Shown here in pieces: positions 7,832 to 15,813 of a stretch of 28,524 bases of DNA. The stretch spans positions 1 to 28,524 of the IMG/VR virus record IMGVR_UViG_3300045930_000274. The stretch is one strand, 5' to 3'. This DNA comes from a virus. Below the pieces are notes generated by a model that saw only the letters and a program-made list of their open reading frames with translations, had not been told where the DNA came from and ran no database searches. Within the stretch, counting starts at the first letter, position 1, and each line of letters begins with the position of its first letter. The position numbers and the translations under genes were made by a program.

Positions 7832-8178
7832 GCCTGCGCGATCGCGTGCGCAGCTTGAAACCGCGACGGGTGAGAGTCGCCGTGCCAGGCCATGACCTCG
7901 AGGTCACGCTCCAGGCGCCGACGGCGGGCGCCTGGCTCGAGTATCAGCGGTGGCTGATGGCCTTGCCGTCAGACTCGCTCGAGCATCTGACGGCGATCGT
8001 CGCCCTGACCGCGGTCGATCCCGAGGACGGCAAGCCGATCTTGACCGCCGAGGATTGCCAGCAGCTTCCCCATGATGTCTTGACCACCTTGGCCCGGGCG
8101 GCGATGGAGCTCACCCACAGCACGGCGGATCAGGGAGTGGCCGCCGCCAAGGGGGAATCCTCGCCCAGCCGCTCCTGA
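7828..8178 (+). CDS. tail assembly chaperone (G-like, zero frame)
   Basis: This 116-residue protein lies between tail tube and tape measure, the canonical place of the lambda G/GT chaperones. It starts SLRDRVRSLKPRRVRVAVPGHDLEVTLQAPTAGAWLEYQRWLM, with the beta-strand plus helix plan of this group, and ends in a low-complexity tail after a run of five G at 8151-8155. A -1 shift at that run continues into the 80 codons ending at 8396, giving a 189-residue fusion. The chaperones bind the tape measure and recruit tube subunits but do not enter the virion. Confidence 0.8.
   Translation: MSLRDRVRSLKPRRVRVAVPGHDLEVTLQAPTAGAWLEYQRWLMALPSDSLEHLTAIVALTAVDPEDGKPILTAEDCQQLPHDVLTTLARAAMELTHSTADQGVAAAKGESSPSRS
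8149..8157 (+). other. probable -1 programmed frameshift site
   Basis: In the zero frame the codons are AAG GGG GAA. The GGG codon can re-pair perfectly one base back on GGG (8151-8153), and the following codon becomes GGA. The run of five G is nine codons before the zero-frame stop. The new frame is open from there to 8396 and reads GGILAQPLLRYTLGLSRR, a sensible continuation. It is not a classic X XXY YYZ heptamer in both sites, so efficiency is uncertain. Confidence 0.6.
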
Positions 8179-8396
8179 GATACACCCTGGGGCTCTCACG
8201 GCGGCTGGGGATGAGTTGGAAGGCCATGCTGGAGACGGTGGACATCGACGAGCTGGTGTATCAAGTCGCCTACGATGCCCTCGAGGCCGAGCCGGCGAAG
8301 GCCCCGGCCTCGGCGGCGCCGGCGCCCGCCTTGATCGATCTCATGGCTCCCGATGTCTACGAGCAGATCAAACGACGGCTTGGGATGCGCCCGTAG
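8154..8396 (+). CDS. tail assembly chaperone T-domain, made by frameshift
   Basis: This is the frame entered by the -1 shift. Its 80 codons read GGILAQPLLRYTLGLSRRLG, then MSWKAMLETVDIDELVYQ, an Ala/Pro-rich linker and DLMAPDVYEQIKRRLGMRP. An internal ATG at 8211 could start a 61-residue protein, but no Shine-Dalgarno sequence precedes it. The residues before it also look like protein, and the G/GT arrangement is general in siphoviruses. I therefore treat it as the C-terminal part of the GT fusion. The T part normally contacts the tail tube protein. Confidence 0.7.
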   Translation, partial: GILAQPLLRYTLGLSRRLGMSWKAMLETVDIDELVYQVAYDALEAEPAKAPASAAPAPALIDLMAPDVYEQIKRRLGMRP

Positions 8397-8399
8397 ACC

Positions 8400-9011
8400 A
8401 TGGCCGCCGTCAATGCGTCCCTCACCATCAAGGGGCTGAGTGAACTCGACCGGGCCCTGGCCGAGCTGCCCGACAAGGTAGAGGAACACGTGATGGCGGT
8501 GGCGCTCCGTGACGCCGGCCTGGTGATCCACCGCGCCGCCGTCGCCAATATCCCCAAGCGCTCCGGCCGCACCGCGGCCGATCTCCGGCTCGCCGTCCAG
8601 CAGCCCGCCACCGATCAAGGCGTGGCCGCCGTCGGCGGCACCACCGGCAAAGACGGGCGGGCCTTTATCCTGCGCTTCCTCGAGATGGGGACGAAGGCCC
8701 ACAAGATCGTGGCGGGCAGTAACGAGCGGCGCCAGGCGCGGCAGGCAGCCAAGGCGCTGGCGGCCATCGGCCAGAAAAGTGCGGCCCGGGCCCTGCGTAA
8801 GCGCGTCCGTGAGGGCGGGATCCGGATGCGGAAAGCGCTGCGCATGCCCGGGCCCACCTTCCGCCGGAGCGTGAACCATCCCGGCTCGCCGGTACTGAGC
8901 CCGTTGACGCGGGCCCTCTTCGAGAACGGCCCGCGGGCGATCGATGTGTTTCGCCGGGCGCTCTGGGCGGGGATCGTGAAGCAAGCGCGCACGCTGAAAC
9001 AGCCCGCATGA
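8400..9011 (+). CDS. HK97 gp10-like tail/neck protein
   Basis: The 203-residue protein starts SLTIKGLSELDRALAELPDKVEEHVMAVALRDAG and continues VIHRAAVANIPKRSGRTAADLRLAV, the pattern of the HK97_gp10 family (head-tail joining or tail completion). FLEMGTKAHKIVAG is the usual family segment, where mutants and relatives have E-x-G-T-x-x-x-P. A basic, helix-rich insert of about 50 residues (NERRQARQAAKALAA onward) separates it from the last helix. Its place after the chaperones is unusual; normally it precedes the tail tube gene. It overlaps the tape measure start by ATGA. Confidence 0.75.
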   Translation: MAAVNASLTIKGLSELDRALAELPDKVEEHVMAVALRDAGLVIHRAAVANIPKRSGRTAADLRLAVQQPATDQGVAAVGGTTGKDGRAFILRFLEMGTKAHKIVAGSNERRQARQAAKALAAIGQKSAARALRKRVREGGIRMRKALRMPGPTFRRSVNHPGSPVLSPLTRALFENGPRAIDVFRRALWAGIVKQARTLKQPA

Positions 9012-10285
9012 GCACCACCGAGATCGGCGCGCTCATCGTCTCGCTGCGTACCGAGTCGGCGGAATTCCGCGCCGAGATGGACAAGGCCCGCGGCTCGCTC
9101 AAGACCGTGGGCGCGCAGTCGGATCAGACCAGCCGCCAGATCGCCAAGGTGGCGGCCGACGGCTTCGGCGCCATCATCCCGCTCAGTTTCCGGGCCGAGA
9201 ACGCGCTCGAGCGCTTCATCGAGCGGGCCTTGAAAGCCCAAGGCGCGATGGCCCTCTTCGGCAAGTCCGTGCTGGCCGTCGGCGTGGGGCTGGCCGCCTT
9301 CAAGCTGGGCTCGCTCATCGGCGAGATGCTGTCGCTCGGCACCACTGTTTCCAAGTACGACGAGGAAGTGAAAAAGGCCACCGCGGCTGAAAAGGAATTC
9401 ATGACGGCGCTGCGGGCCCGCGGCGATCTCCAGCGGAATCTGAATCGCGAGCTGGCCAGCGTGCGGGGCGACGAGCTCGCCACCTTCCGCGCCGCCGAGG
9501 AAGAGCGCAACGCCCGCATCCGGCAAGTGGTCGGGCCCACCGCCGAACGCGATCGGCTGCTCGCCCAGAGCGCCCAGATCCGCGCGCAGCAGGAAAGCAA
9601 GTTTTTCCAGGAGCAGCAGCGGCTCGCCGCCGAGAACGAGCAAAAGAACCTCGAGCGCATCAAGCGGGAGATGGACGCGCAGGCCCAAGCGTGGCAGCAG
9701 GAAACTGCCGCCTATTCGGAATCGCTGCAGCGGCGGCTCAAGCTGCGGCAGGACTTCGAAGCGCAACTCGGGCAGGGGGGCTTTGGCGGCGGCGCGGCGG
9801 CGGGCTTCGGCGAAGTCCGCCAATTGCAAGAGCGGATCCGGGCCGAAGCCCAACAGCTCGCCTTTCTCGAGCGCGAAGGGCGCATCAGCCAGACCGATTC
9901 GATTCGCGAACAAGCGCGGATTCGAGAGCGGGCGCTTCAAGACGCCGCGCAGATTCGCCAAGCCTTCGGCGCGCTGCCCGCCGTGCTCGAGGCCGTCGAT
10001 CGCGCGGTGGCGTCCATCGAATTCGGCAACTTCGGCGCCGAGCTCCAGGTGGCCCGCGGCGAGATCGAGATTCTGGCCCCGCGCCTGGATGAGCTGCAGA
10101 ACGGCCTCGGCCAATTCGCGGCAGCCCTGGCCAGCATGCCCAACGCCGTCGATCCGGCCTCGGCCGCGGTGCGGAAGCTGAGCGTGGACTATCTGAATCT
10201 CGCGAATGCGATCTATCAGGCGGTGGCCGCGCAGAGCACGCTCATCGGCGGCGCCGCACCCGTGCAGCCCGCGGAGACGCCGTGA
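9008..10285 (+). CDS. short tape measure protein
   Basis: This 425-residue protein follows the chaperones and begins like a tape measure: IGALIVSLRTESAEFRAEMDKARGSL. Hydrophobic stretch 78-106 (MALFGKSVLAVGVGLAAF...) is flanked by long charged coiled coils (about 115-240 and 265-330) rich in Arg, Gln and Glu. A Gly-rich break, GQGGFGGGAAAGFG, lies at about 257-270. By the rule of about 0.15 nm per residue the tail would be near 64 nm, short for a siphovirus. No peptidase or lysozyme domain is visible. Its stop overlaps the next GTG start. Confidence 0.8.
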   Translation: MSTTEIGALIVSLRTESAEFRAEMDKARGSLKTVGAQSDQTSRQIAKVAADGFGAIIPLSFRAENALERFIERALKAQGAMALFGKSVLAVGVGLAAFKLGSLIGEMLSLGTTVSKYDEEVKKATAAEKEFMTALRARGDLQRNLNRELASVRGDELATFRAAEEERNARIRQVVGPTAERDRLLAQSAQIRAQQESKFFQEQQRLAAENEQKNLERIKREMDAQAQAWQQETAAYSESLQRRLKLRQDFEAQLGQGGFGGGAAAGFGEVRQLQERIRAEAQQLAFLEREGRISQTDSIREQARIRERALQDAAQIRQAFGALPAVLEAVDRAVASIEFGNFGAELQVARGEIEILAPRLDELQNGLGQFAAALASMPNAVDPASAAVRKLSVDYLNLANAIYQAVAAQSTLIGGAAPVQPAETP

Positions 10286-10620
10286 TCGAGACGGCCCGGG
10301 CCCTCACGCAGCAGGGACGCGATCTGCGCGAGCTCATCGCCGCCATGCGCCGCACGACCCAGGCCATCGAGACCGCCTTTATCCGCGATCCCCGCGATCG
10401 GCAATTCTTTCTCACGCCCGCCGATCCGCGCTTCTCGATTCGGCTGAGCGAATGGGATCCGCGCGTGCGGAAGATCCTCGGGCGCAGCGTCGTGCGCGAT
10501 CCCCGCACGGCGTTTCTGCGCCCGAGCGTGACGCGCGATCCGCGGCTCTCCACCTTGATGGCGCTGACGCGCTTTGTCTGGGTCCGTGTGAACTCCAAGC
10601 CGATGCCGGGTGAGTCATGA
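10282..10620 (+). CDS. tail protein with repeated DPR motifs
   Basis: The 112-residue product starts at a GTG that overlaps the tape measure stop (GTGA). Residues 1-34 are helical. Then the motif DPR occurs five times, at residues 36, 48, 59, 73 and 86, spaced 11-14 residues, each followed by alternating hydrophobic residues. This looks like short beta strands joined by DPR turns. It ends VWVRVNSKPMPGES. No known family comes to mind. Position between tape measure and distal tail suggests a tail-tip component. Confidence 0.65.
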   Translation: MIETARALTQQGRDLRELIAAMRRTTQAIETAFIRDPRDRQFFLTPADPRFSIRLSEWDPRVRKILGRSVVRDPRTAFLRPSVTRDPRLSTLMALTRFVWVRVNSKPMPGES

Positions 10621-10802
10621 CCATCACGGAGTGGCTGAAGATCCAGACGGCGGCGTGGAACAACCTGGCCGACGCCGTGGACCGCCTGCGCGCTTCGCCC
10701 CAGCTCGACGTGCAGATTCGCGCCGATGACACCGAGGAAGCCGACGCCATCAAGCGCGGCCAGCGTCCCGCCTTGCTCGATGCCCTGCGGCGGATGCTCT
10801 AG
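10617..10802 (+). CDS. small helical tail-region protein
   Basis: The 61-residue product has two predicted helices, ITEWLKIQTAAWNNLADAVDRLRA and EEADAIKRGQRPALLDALRRML, with a beta-like segment QLDVQIRADD between them. The ATG overlaps the preceding stop (ATGA) and its TAG shares one base with the next GTG start. No family is recognised. It may be a chaperone or small structural piece of the tail tip. Confidence 0.65.
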   Translation: MTITEWLKIQTAAWNNLADAVDRLRASPQLDVQIRADDTEEADAIKRGQRPALLDALRRML

Positions 10803-11548
10803 TGCCGACCTATCCCGTCACCTTGTTCGCCCAGAACCTCTTGGAGTCAGGCACCGTCACGTCGAGCTCGACGGCCACGGGCTACGCGGTCACGCGGCTC
10901 TACGATCGCGATCGTAGCCAGGTCTGGAAGGCGGCCTCGGCCGTCGCCGTCGATATCGAGATCGATCTCGGCACCGCCCAGGATGTCGGCGGCCTCGCCC
11001 TGGTGGGCCACAACTTCCCCGATCCCACGACGCTGGATCTCTACTACGGCGCCTCGAGCCCGGCCAATACGCTCCAGGGGAGTCCCGCCGTCGGCGACGA
11101 TCCCTATAGCGCGACCTTTGCGGCAGTCTCGGCGCGGTACTGGCGGCTCCACATTCCGGTGCTGACGGGCAGCGTCGTCCCCGAGCTCGGCGAGCTGATG
11201 CTCGGCGATCCGCAAGTCTTGACGTGGAATCCGTCACTCGATCGGATCCAAAAGATCCGCAACGGCAACGTGCAGCGGGACGAGTCGCCCGCGGGCTACA
11301 CGTGGGCGGTGCGCAAGGGCATCCAGCGGATCCGCTGGGTCTATGGCTGGAATGCCGTGGGCGAGGATGACCGGACGGCCCTGGCCACCGCCTTCGCGGC
11401 GCTCGATGACGGCGCCAAGAAATTCGTGCTCGTCGATGACGAAGGCACGACGCGCTGGGTGATCTGGCGCTCCACGTCCTATGCGGAAGTGCCGCTCGGG
11501 AATAGTCAGTGGCAGATCCCCGAGATCATCTTCGAGGATGCGCCGTGA
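10802..11548 (+). CDS. distal tail-like protein with discoidin-type N-domain
   Basis: The 248-residue protein (GTG start) opens PTYPVTLFAQNLLESGTVTSSS and shows a beta-sandwich like F5/8-type-C domains: VDIEIDLGTAQDVGGLALVGHNF, then ATFAAVSARYWRLHIP, with the typical 'W-R-L' strand. The second half (about 145-248: PSLDRIQKIRNGNVQRDES to FVLVDDEGTTRWVIWRS) resembles the base of distal tail proteins. It lies between tape measure and hub, where Dit-like proteins occur, and likely forms the ring that joins tube and tip. It is coupled to the hub gene by GTGA. Confidence 0.65.
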   Translation: MPTYPVTLFAQNLLESGTVTSSSTATGYAVTRLYDRDRSQVWKAASAVAVDIEIDLGTAQDVGGLALVGHNFPDPTTLDLYYGASSPANTLQGSPAVGDDPYSATFAAVSARYWRLHIPVLTGSVVPELGELMLGDPQVLTWNPSLDRIQKIRNGNVQRDESPAGYTWAVRKGIQRIRWVYGWNAVGEDDRTALATAFAALDDGAKKFVLVDDEGTTRWVIWRSTSYAEVPLGNSQWQIPEIIFEDAP

Positions 11549-14500
11549 AGACCCTGAGCGCCGCGGCCACGCTCGCGACCGAGCGGCCCTATGCCACGCC
11601 GATCTTTCTGGCCGAGATCACCTTCACCGTGCCGTCCTCGCTGACGCTCTATCTCGCCGATCGCGCCGTCACGATGGGCGGCCAGGACTATCTGCCCTTC
11701 GTCGTCGATTGGGGCACGCTCGAGAGTACCCTGAACGTCCTCGACGTGGATGGGCGGCCGGCCACGGCGACGGTCCTCTTCAATAACACGACGCCGATCG
11801 CCGGCCGCGATCGGCTCTCCGATCTGATCCGCACGACCTTCAACCCCGGCGGCTACGAGTGGGCCTTCGCCGCTTGCACGATCCGCCAGGGCTTCGACGG
11901 GCTCACCGACGCGGCCGATCTCGCCACGCTCGGCGTGTTCTATCTCGAGGATCCCACCGACATCGGCGAGGACCGCCTCGCCGTGCGGATGAGCGATCAG
12001 GGCCTCGTGATCGATACCGCGCTGGCCGTCACCCGCGTCAATCGTGAGGAGTTTCCCCGCTGCAATCTCGCCGAGGTGGGCCGCAGCATCCCGATTCCCT
12101 TCGGCACGATGCGCGGGGTGCCCGCCGTCCAAGTCGTCGATAGCGCGCAGGATCGTCTCGACGGCGGCATCACGGCCTCGGCCACGAGCCTCACCCTGCA
12201 GGATGCCACCGACTTCCCGTCGGGTGCCGTGACGATGCAGATCGACAGCGAACAGGTCACCGGCACCAAGAGCGGCAATTCGTTCGTTTCGCTGTCTCGC
12301 GCCAATAACGGGACGAGCGCCGCGGCGCACCCGCACGGGACGCCCGTGTACGAAGTGCGGGCGGGCACGGCCGCCTATCGCTTCGCCGTCGGGGAGCACG
12401 TCGGCGATTTCAAGATCCGGTCGATCAGCAACGTGACGATCGACGACGAGCCGCCGACCTCCACCGCCGTCAGCATCGTGCTGGAAGACACCACCATCGT
12501 GCCCGGCAAGAACTTCGCGATGATCGATATGAACGGGCTCGCAAAATTCTTTGTCGAGGCCCCCACCACCGCCGAGCGGGATGTCAGCGTGACCACGCTC
12601 GGGTCCGTGCTCAATGGCAACGTCGGCAGCCCCACCTCGCCGATGGAACGGACCATTGCCCCGAGTTGCACCGGGGGCACGACCTCCACCGTGCGGAGTC
12701 TCAATGGCCGCGTCCAACGGGCGGGCAATAAGACCGGCATCGTCTACTGGCAAGTGGCGCGGCGGCTCTCCGGCGGGAGCAACGTCATCGTGGCGACGGG
12801 CACGTATGCGAACGAAGTGGGGGGCGATCAATCCTTTTCCGACAGTAAAACGTATGCCTCCACGTCCAATGAGATCGTCTCGCTCATCTTTTCCGGCGGC
12901 GAGTGGAACGATGGCGAGCTCTATCTCTACTTCGATAATTACCACGTCGAGGACTCGACCACGACCGTGCAAGGCGGGGGCCCGGTCACCATCGGCACGG
13001 TGCGCTGCGATGTCGAAGGGATTCAAGACGACGACGACGGCACCATCAGCGGCACGCCGGCGCTGCTCCTGGAGAATCCCGCCGATATCACGCGGCTGAT
13101 CCTCACCGAGCTCTACGACATTCCGAGCGCCAGCCTGGGCACGACGTGGGCCACGACGCGCACCCGGCTCGCCGGACTCGCCTACGCCTGGGCCTTCCCC
13201 TTGGACTACGACACCTTTGCGAATCTGCGGCGCCAGCTCGGCGAGCAAGCCCGCGCCGCGCTCTATCTCGAGGCGGGCCTCTGGGAATTTCAGTTTCTCG
13301 ACGACGCGCCGAGTGCGGGGCTCACCCTGGACTATCCGCGCGATATCTGGGACGGCGAGCCCGCGCTCCTGACGCGCACCCCGCGCGTGGACGTGCGCAA
13401 CCGGCTCACCGTGAACTCGCGTATCGATTTCGTCACCGGCGACTATCGGCGACGGGTCACGCTCGAGGATCTGACCCAGATCCCCACGGCCCAGGCGGGG
13501 GAATTGCTGTTGCCGTGGGTCCAAGATGAAACGACCGCCGCGAACCTCGGCGCGTACTGGCTCTCGATCTGGGGCCGCCAGCGCTTCTCGGTGGCGCTCA
13601 CGGCCTGGTGGAATCTCTTGCCCGTCACCAAGATCGATTACTTCCGCGTGCAGAGCCATCCGATCCTCGAGGCGCACGGCGACGATGCGCTCGTGTTTCG
13701 CGTCGTGCGGCGCGATGACCGGATCGCCGACGGGCGCGTGGCCTTGCACGGCGTGGAAGTGGCGTTGCTCCCGGTGCCCCGCGATCCCGAAGAGGACGAG
13801 GACATGGTGTGTAACTGCCGCCTGACCTACGTGAGCACTACCCAGATCCGCCTCGATCCCTGGCAGGGCAATCAGATCCGCATCAAGACGGGGAGCGGCT
13901 GGCAAGTCGGCACGGTGCCGAGCGCCGGCGTGACGAAGGATACGACCGGGCTCTCGGCGTCCACGCTCTACTACGTCTACGCCTACGACAGCAGTGGCAC
14001 CTTGACGCTCGAGCTCAGCACGACGGCCTACAGCGTGGACACCGTGACGGGCCTCGCCATCAAGACGGGCGACGATACGCGGCTCTTGGTCGGGCTGGTG
14101 CGCACGAATGCCTCCACGCAATTCGCCGACTCAGCCACCCAGCGCTTTTGTCTCACCTGGTTCAATCGCCACCACCGCCACGCCACGAATACCTTTAGCG
14201 CGGATCGCACGACGACCAGCACCAGCTTCGTGGAGCTCAATACGGAGATCCGCATCGAATTCCTCGCGTGGTCGGATGAGGCCGTCTACGCGGGCGCCTC
14301 GGGCGGCCTCGCCAATAACACCCTGGGGAACACGAATCAGAGCGGCCTGGCCTTCGATGGAACGACGCCGACCTCGACGAGTGGGGCCGTCTCCTACACC
14401 GGCGCGACCGCAACGAACCTGGGCACGCTGGCGGGGGCGGTCGTCACCACGCTGACCGAAGGCTATCACTACTTGACGCTGGTCGGGCGCGTGAGCGCCG

Positions 14501-14574
14501 GCACCGGCACTTGGTTCGGTACCGATGCCTCCAACACGGCGAAGTGTCGCCTCTGGCTCGATCTGCGGGGCTAA
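11545..14574 (+). CDS. large central tail hub / tip protein
   Basis: I take GTG 11545 as start because it overlaps the preceding stop by GTGA. The protein has 1009 residues. The first about 200 (RPYATPIFLAEITFTVP, LPFVVDWGTLESTLNVLDVDG) look like a hub beta domain. Residues about 210-290 hold a small inserted domain (SATSLTLQDATDFPSGAVTMQIDSE). The region about 540-740 (AFPLDYDTFANLRRQLGEQARAAL, then YLEAGLWEFQFL and WWNLLPVTKIDYFRVQ) resembles tail hub proteins of the gp27/J type. A C-terminal module with CNCRLTYVSTTQIRLDPWQG and a beta-rich end probably carries receptor or fibre contacts. Confidence 0.75.
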   Translation: MKTLSAAATLATERPYATPIFLAEITFTVPSSLTLYLADRAVTMGGQDYLPFVVDWGTLESTLNVLDVDGRPATATVLFNNTTPIAGRDRLSDLIRTTFNPGGYEWAFAACTIRQGFDGLTDAADLATLGVFYLEDPTDIGEDRLAVRMSDQGLVIDTALAVTRVNREEFPRCNLAEVGRSIPIPFGTMRGVPAVQVVDSAQDRLDGGITASATSLTLQDATDFPSGAVTMQIDSEQVTGTKSGNSFVSLSRANNGTSAAAHPHGTPVYEVRAGTAAYRFAVGEHVGDFKIRSISNVTIDDEPPTSTAVSIVLEDTTIVPGKNFAMIDMNGLAKFFVEAPTTAERDVSVTTLGSVLNGNVGSPTSPMERTIAPSCTGGTTSTVRSLNGRVQRAGNKTGIVYWQVARRLSGGSNVIVATGTYANEVGGDQSFSDSKTYASTSNEIVSLIFSGGEWNDGELYLYFDNYHVEDSTTTVQGGGPVTIGTVRCDVEGIQDDDDGTISGTPALLLENPADITRLILTELYDIPSASLGTTWATTRTRLAGLAYAWAFPLDYDTFANLRRQLGEQARAALYLEAGLWEFQFLDDAPSAGLTLDYPRDIWDGEPALLTRTPRVDVRNRLTVNSRIDFVTGDYRRRVTLEDLTQIPTAQAGELLLPWVQDETTAANLGAYWLSIWGRQRFSVALTAWWNLLPVTKIDYFRVQSHPILEAHGDDALVFRVVRRDDRIADGRVALHGVEVALLPVPRDPEEDEDMVCNCRLTYVSTTQIRLDPWQGNQIRIKTGSGWQVGTVPSAGVTKDTTGLSASTLYYVYAYDSSGTLTLELSTTAYSVDTVTGLAIKTGDDTRLLVGLVRTNASTQFADSATQRFCLTWFNRHHRHATNTFSADRTTTSTSFVELNTEIRIEFLAWSDEAVYAGASGGLANNTLGNTNQSGLAFDGTTPTSTSGAVSYTGATATNLGTLAGAVVTTLTEGYHYLTLVGRVSAGTGTWFGTDASNTAKCRLWLDLRG

Positions 14575-14602
14575 GTGCAGTCAACGTAACGAGGAGGATC
14601 AC

Positions 14603-15040
14603 ATGGCCAGATTTGGATGCGGCGTCCTCACCACCACGGCGGCCAACATCACGTTGCCCGCGATGGGCCTCTATAACTCGGCGTCGGTCGTCGCGGCCTT
14701 GCGCGAAGTCGGGATCTCGAATACGAGCTCGACGGCCTGCGCCTTCATGATCTCGCTCGTGACCACAGTCGGGACCAAAGTCTCGACGCCGACCGAAGTG
14801 AAGCATCGCGACAACGGGCCCGCCTCGGAAGTGGATGCGGTCACCTGGTCCGCCGGTCCCACCATCGGGGCCACCTTGGGGTATCGCCAGCAGCTCGGCG
14901 CCGCCGTCGGCGCGGGCGTGATCTGGACCTTCGGCGGGGACGGCCTGCAGTGCGCCGTCGGCACGGCCAACGCGCTGGCGATCGCGACATCTGACACGAC
15001 GGCGCAGAACGTCCATGCCTACATGGTCTGGGATGAGTAA
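14603..15040 (+). CDS. probable virion decoration/fibre protein
   Basis: The ATG at 14603 has the strongest ribosome site of this region (GAGGAGG, 6 bases upstream). The 145-residue protein is low in charge and rich in Ala, Thr, Ser and Val, with alternating beta-strand patterns (ACAFMISLVTTVGTKVS, AVGAGVIWTFGGDGLQ), as in beta-sandwich virion proteins. No family is recognised. The strong ribosome site fits a multi-copy structural protein. Confidence 0.65.
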   Translation: MARFGCGVLTTTAANITLPAMGLYNSASVVAALREVGISNTSSTACAFMISLVTTVGTKVSTPTEVKHRDNGPASEVDAVTWSAGPTIGATLGYRQQLGAAVGAGVIWTFGGDGLQCAVGTANALAIATSDTTAQNVHAYMVWDE

Positions 15041-15248
15041 ATTCCTTTGCGCGAAGGTCCGGACGACCGCCGGCGCCATCACGGCGCCGGATGGTCATTC
15101 GATGCCCTGCCGGGCCTGGCACGTCCAGATGACCAGTGTTGAGGAACCAATGGGCCCGCAGTGGGGCATTGCTGACGTGATGATCACGGTCCTCCACGAA
15201 TGTCATTTCGTGGAGGGCCAGATTTACGAGCTCGACTTCGAGCGATGA
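15033..15248 (+). CDS. small beta-rich tail-region protein
   Basis: The 71-residue protein starts at ATG 15033, overlapping the previous gene by 8 bases, and reads MSKFLCAKVRTTAGAITAPDG, ending HFVEGQIYELDFER. The strand pattern (WHVQMTSV, IADVMITVLHECHF) suggests a small beta fold. The ATGA overlap with the next gene shows it is part of the same operon. Function unknown. Confidence 0.6.
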   Translation: MSKFLCAKVRTTAGAITAPDGHSMPCRAWHVQMTSVEEPMGPQWGIADVMITVLHECHFVEGQIYELDFER

Positions 15249-15523
15249 GCCGCTGGACCAGCCGCCACGCCGTCAGCCACGCCGATCTCTTCGGCAAGGA
15301 TCACAAGCACGTCGGTGAGGAGGACTGGATGACGTGCGTGCATTGCTACTTCGGCTGGAAAGTCGAGCCGGGCAGTGGCCGCACCCGGAGCTGGTGCCAT
15401 GACTGCAAAGGGCCCGTCTGCAACCGCGGCCCGGAGCATTGTCGCGAGTGCAAGTATCTCGCGAAGCTGAAATTCTACGTCGCCATCGGCGCGCCGCGGG
15501 CGCGCGGGCGGTGGGCGCTGTGA
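15245..15523 (+). CDS. Cys-rich probable zinc-binding protein
   Basis: The 92-residue product has four Cys pairs or near-pairs: CVHC (31-34), CHDC, then CNRGPEHCREC, plus several His. This could bind two zinc ions. The start overlaps the previous stop (ATGA). The N-terminal WTSRHAVSHADLFGKDHKHVG is His-rich. Such a protein between tail genes is unexpected; it may be a small regulator or a fold-stabilised virion part. Unrecognised family. Confidence 0.65.
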   Translation: MSRWTSRHAVSHADLFGKDHKHVGEEDWMTCVHCYFGWKVEPGSGRTRSWCHDCKGPVCNRGPEHCRECKYLAKLKFYVAIGAPRARGRWAL

Positions 15524-15813
15524 GCATCATCGGGATCCTCGTCTACTGGAATGCCTCGACGGATACGAGCGTGAACAACTACAAGGTCTACGCGGGGACG
15601 GCGCCCACGAATTACAACCTCGCCAATTCCCCGATCACGACGGGCCACGTGCTGCACACTTACTATCCCGTGCCCGGGCCCGGGCGGTACTACTTTGCCA
15701 TCGCCGCCGTCTCGACGAGCACGGGGGAGTCGAATAAGGGAACCGAGTTTTCTCTCGACGTGCGCGAGCCCACGGGGCGCGTGACGCAGATGGTGCGGCG
15801 GTCGCTTGCATGA
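15520..15813 (+). CDS. fibronectin type III-like domain protein
   Basis: Start GTG 15520 overlaps the previous stop (GTGA). The 97-residue protein is essentially one FnIII-like beta sandwich: ILVYWNASTDTSVNNYKVYAG has the core Trp and Tyr of the B and C strands, and GRYYFAIAAVSTSTGESNKG has the F-strand Tyr and the following turn. Such domains are common on tailed phage surfaces and may hold the virion to carbohydrates. It is coupled to the secreted protein that follows (ATGA). Confidence 0.7.
   Translation: MSIIGILVYWNASTDTSVNNYKVYAGTAPTNYNLANSPITTGHVLHTYYPVPGPGRYYFAIAAVSTSTGESNKGTEFSLDVREPTGRVTQMVRRSLA

Noticed and set aside
8615-10114. 499-codon minus-strand frame opposite the tape measure gene
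   Set aside because: It spans two plus-strand genes and contains no known pattern; the plus-strand tape measure is well supported.
11506-14121. 871-codon open frame on the minus strand opposite the hub gene
   Set aside because: It mirrors the hub gene codon for codon, as GC-rich genes with strong third-base bias leave the opposite frame open. The product is His/Arg/Gly/Ala mush without domains, and the plus strand has recognisable content.
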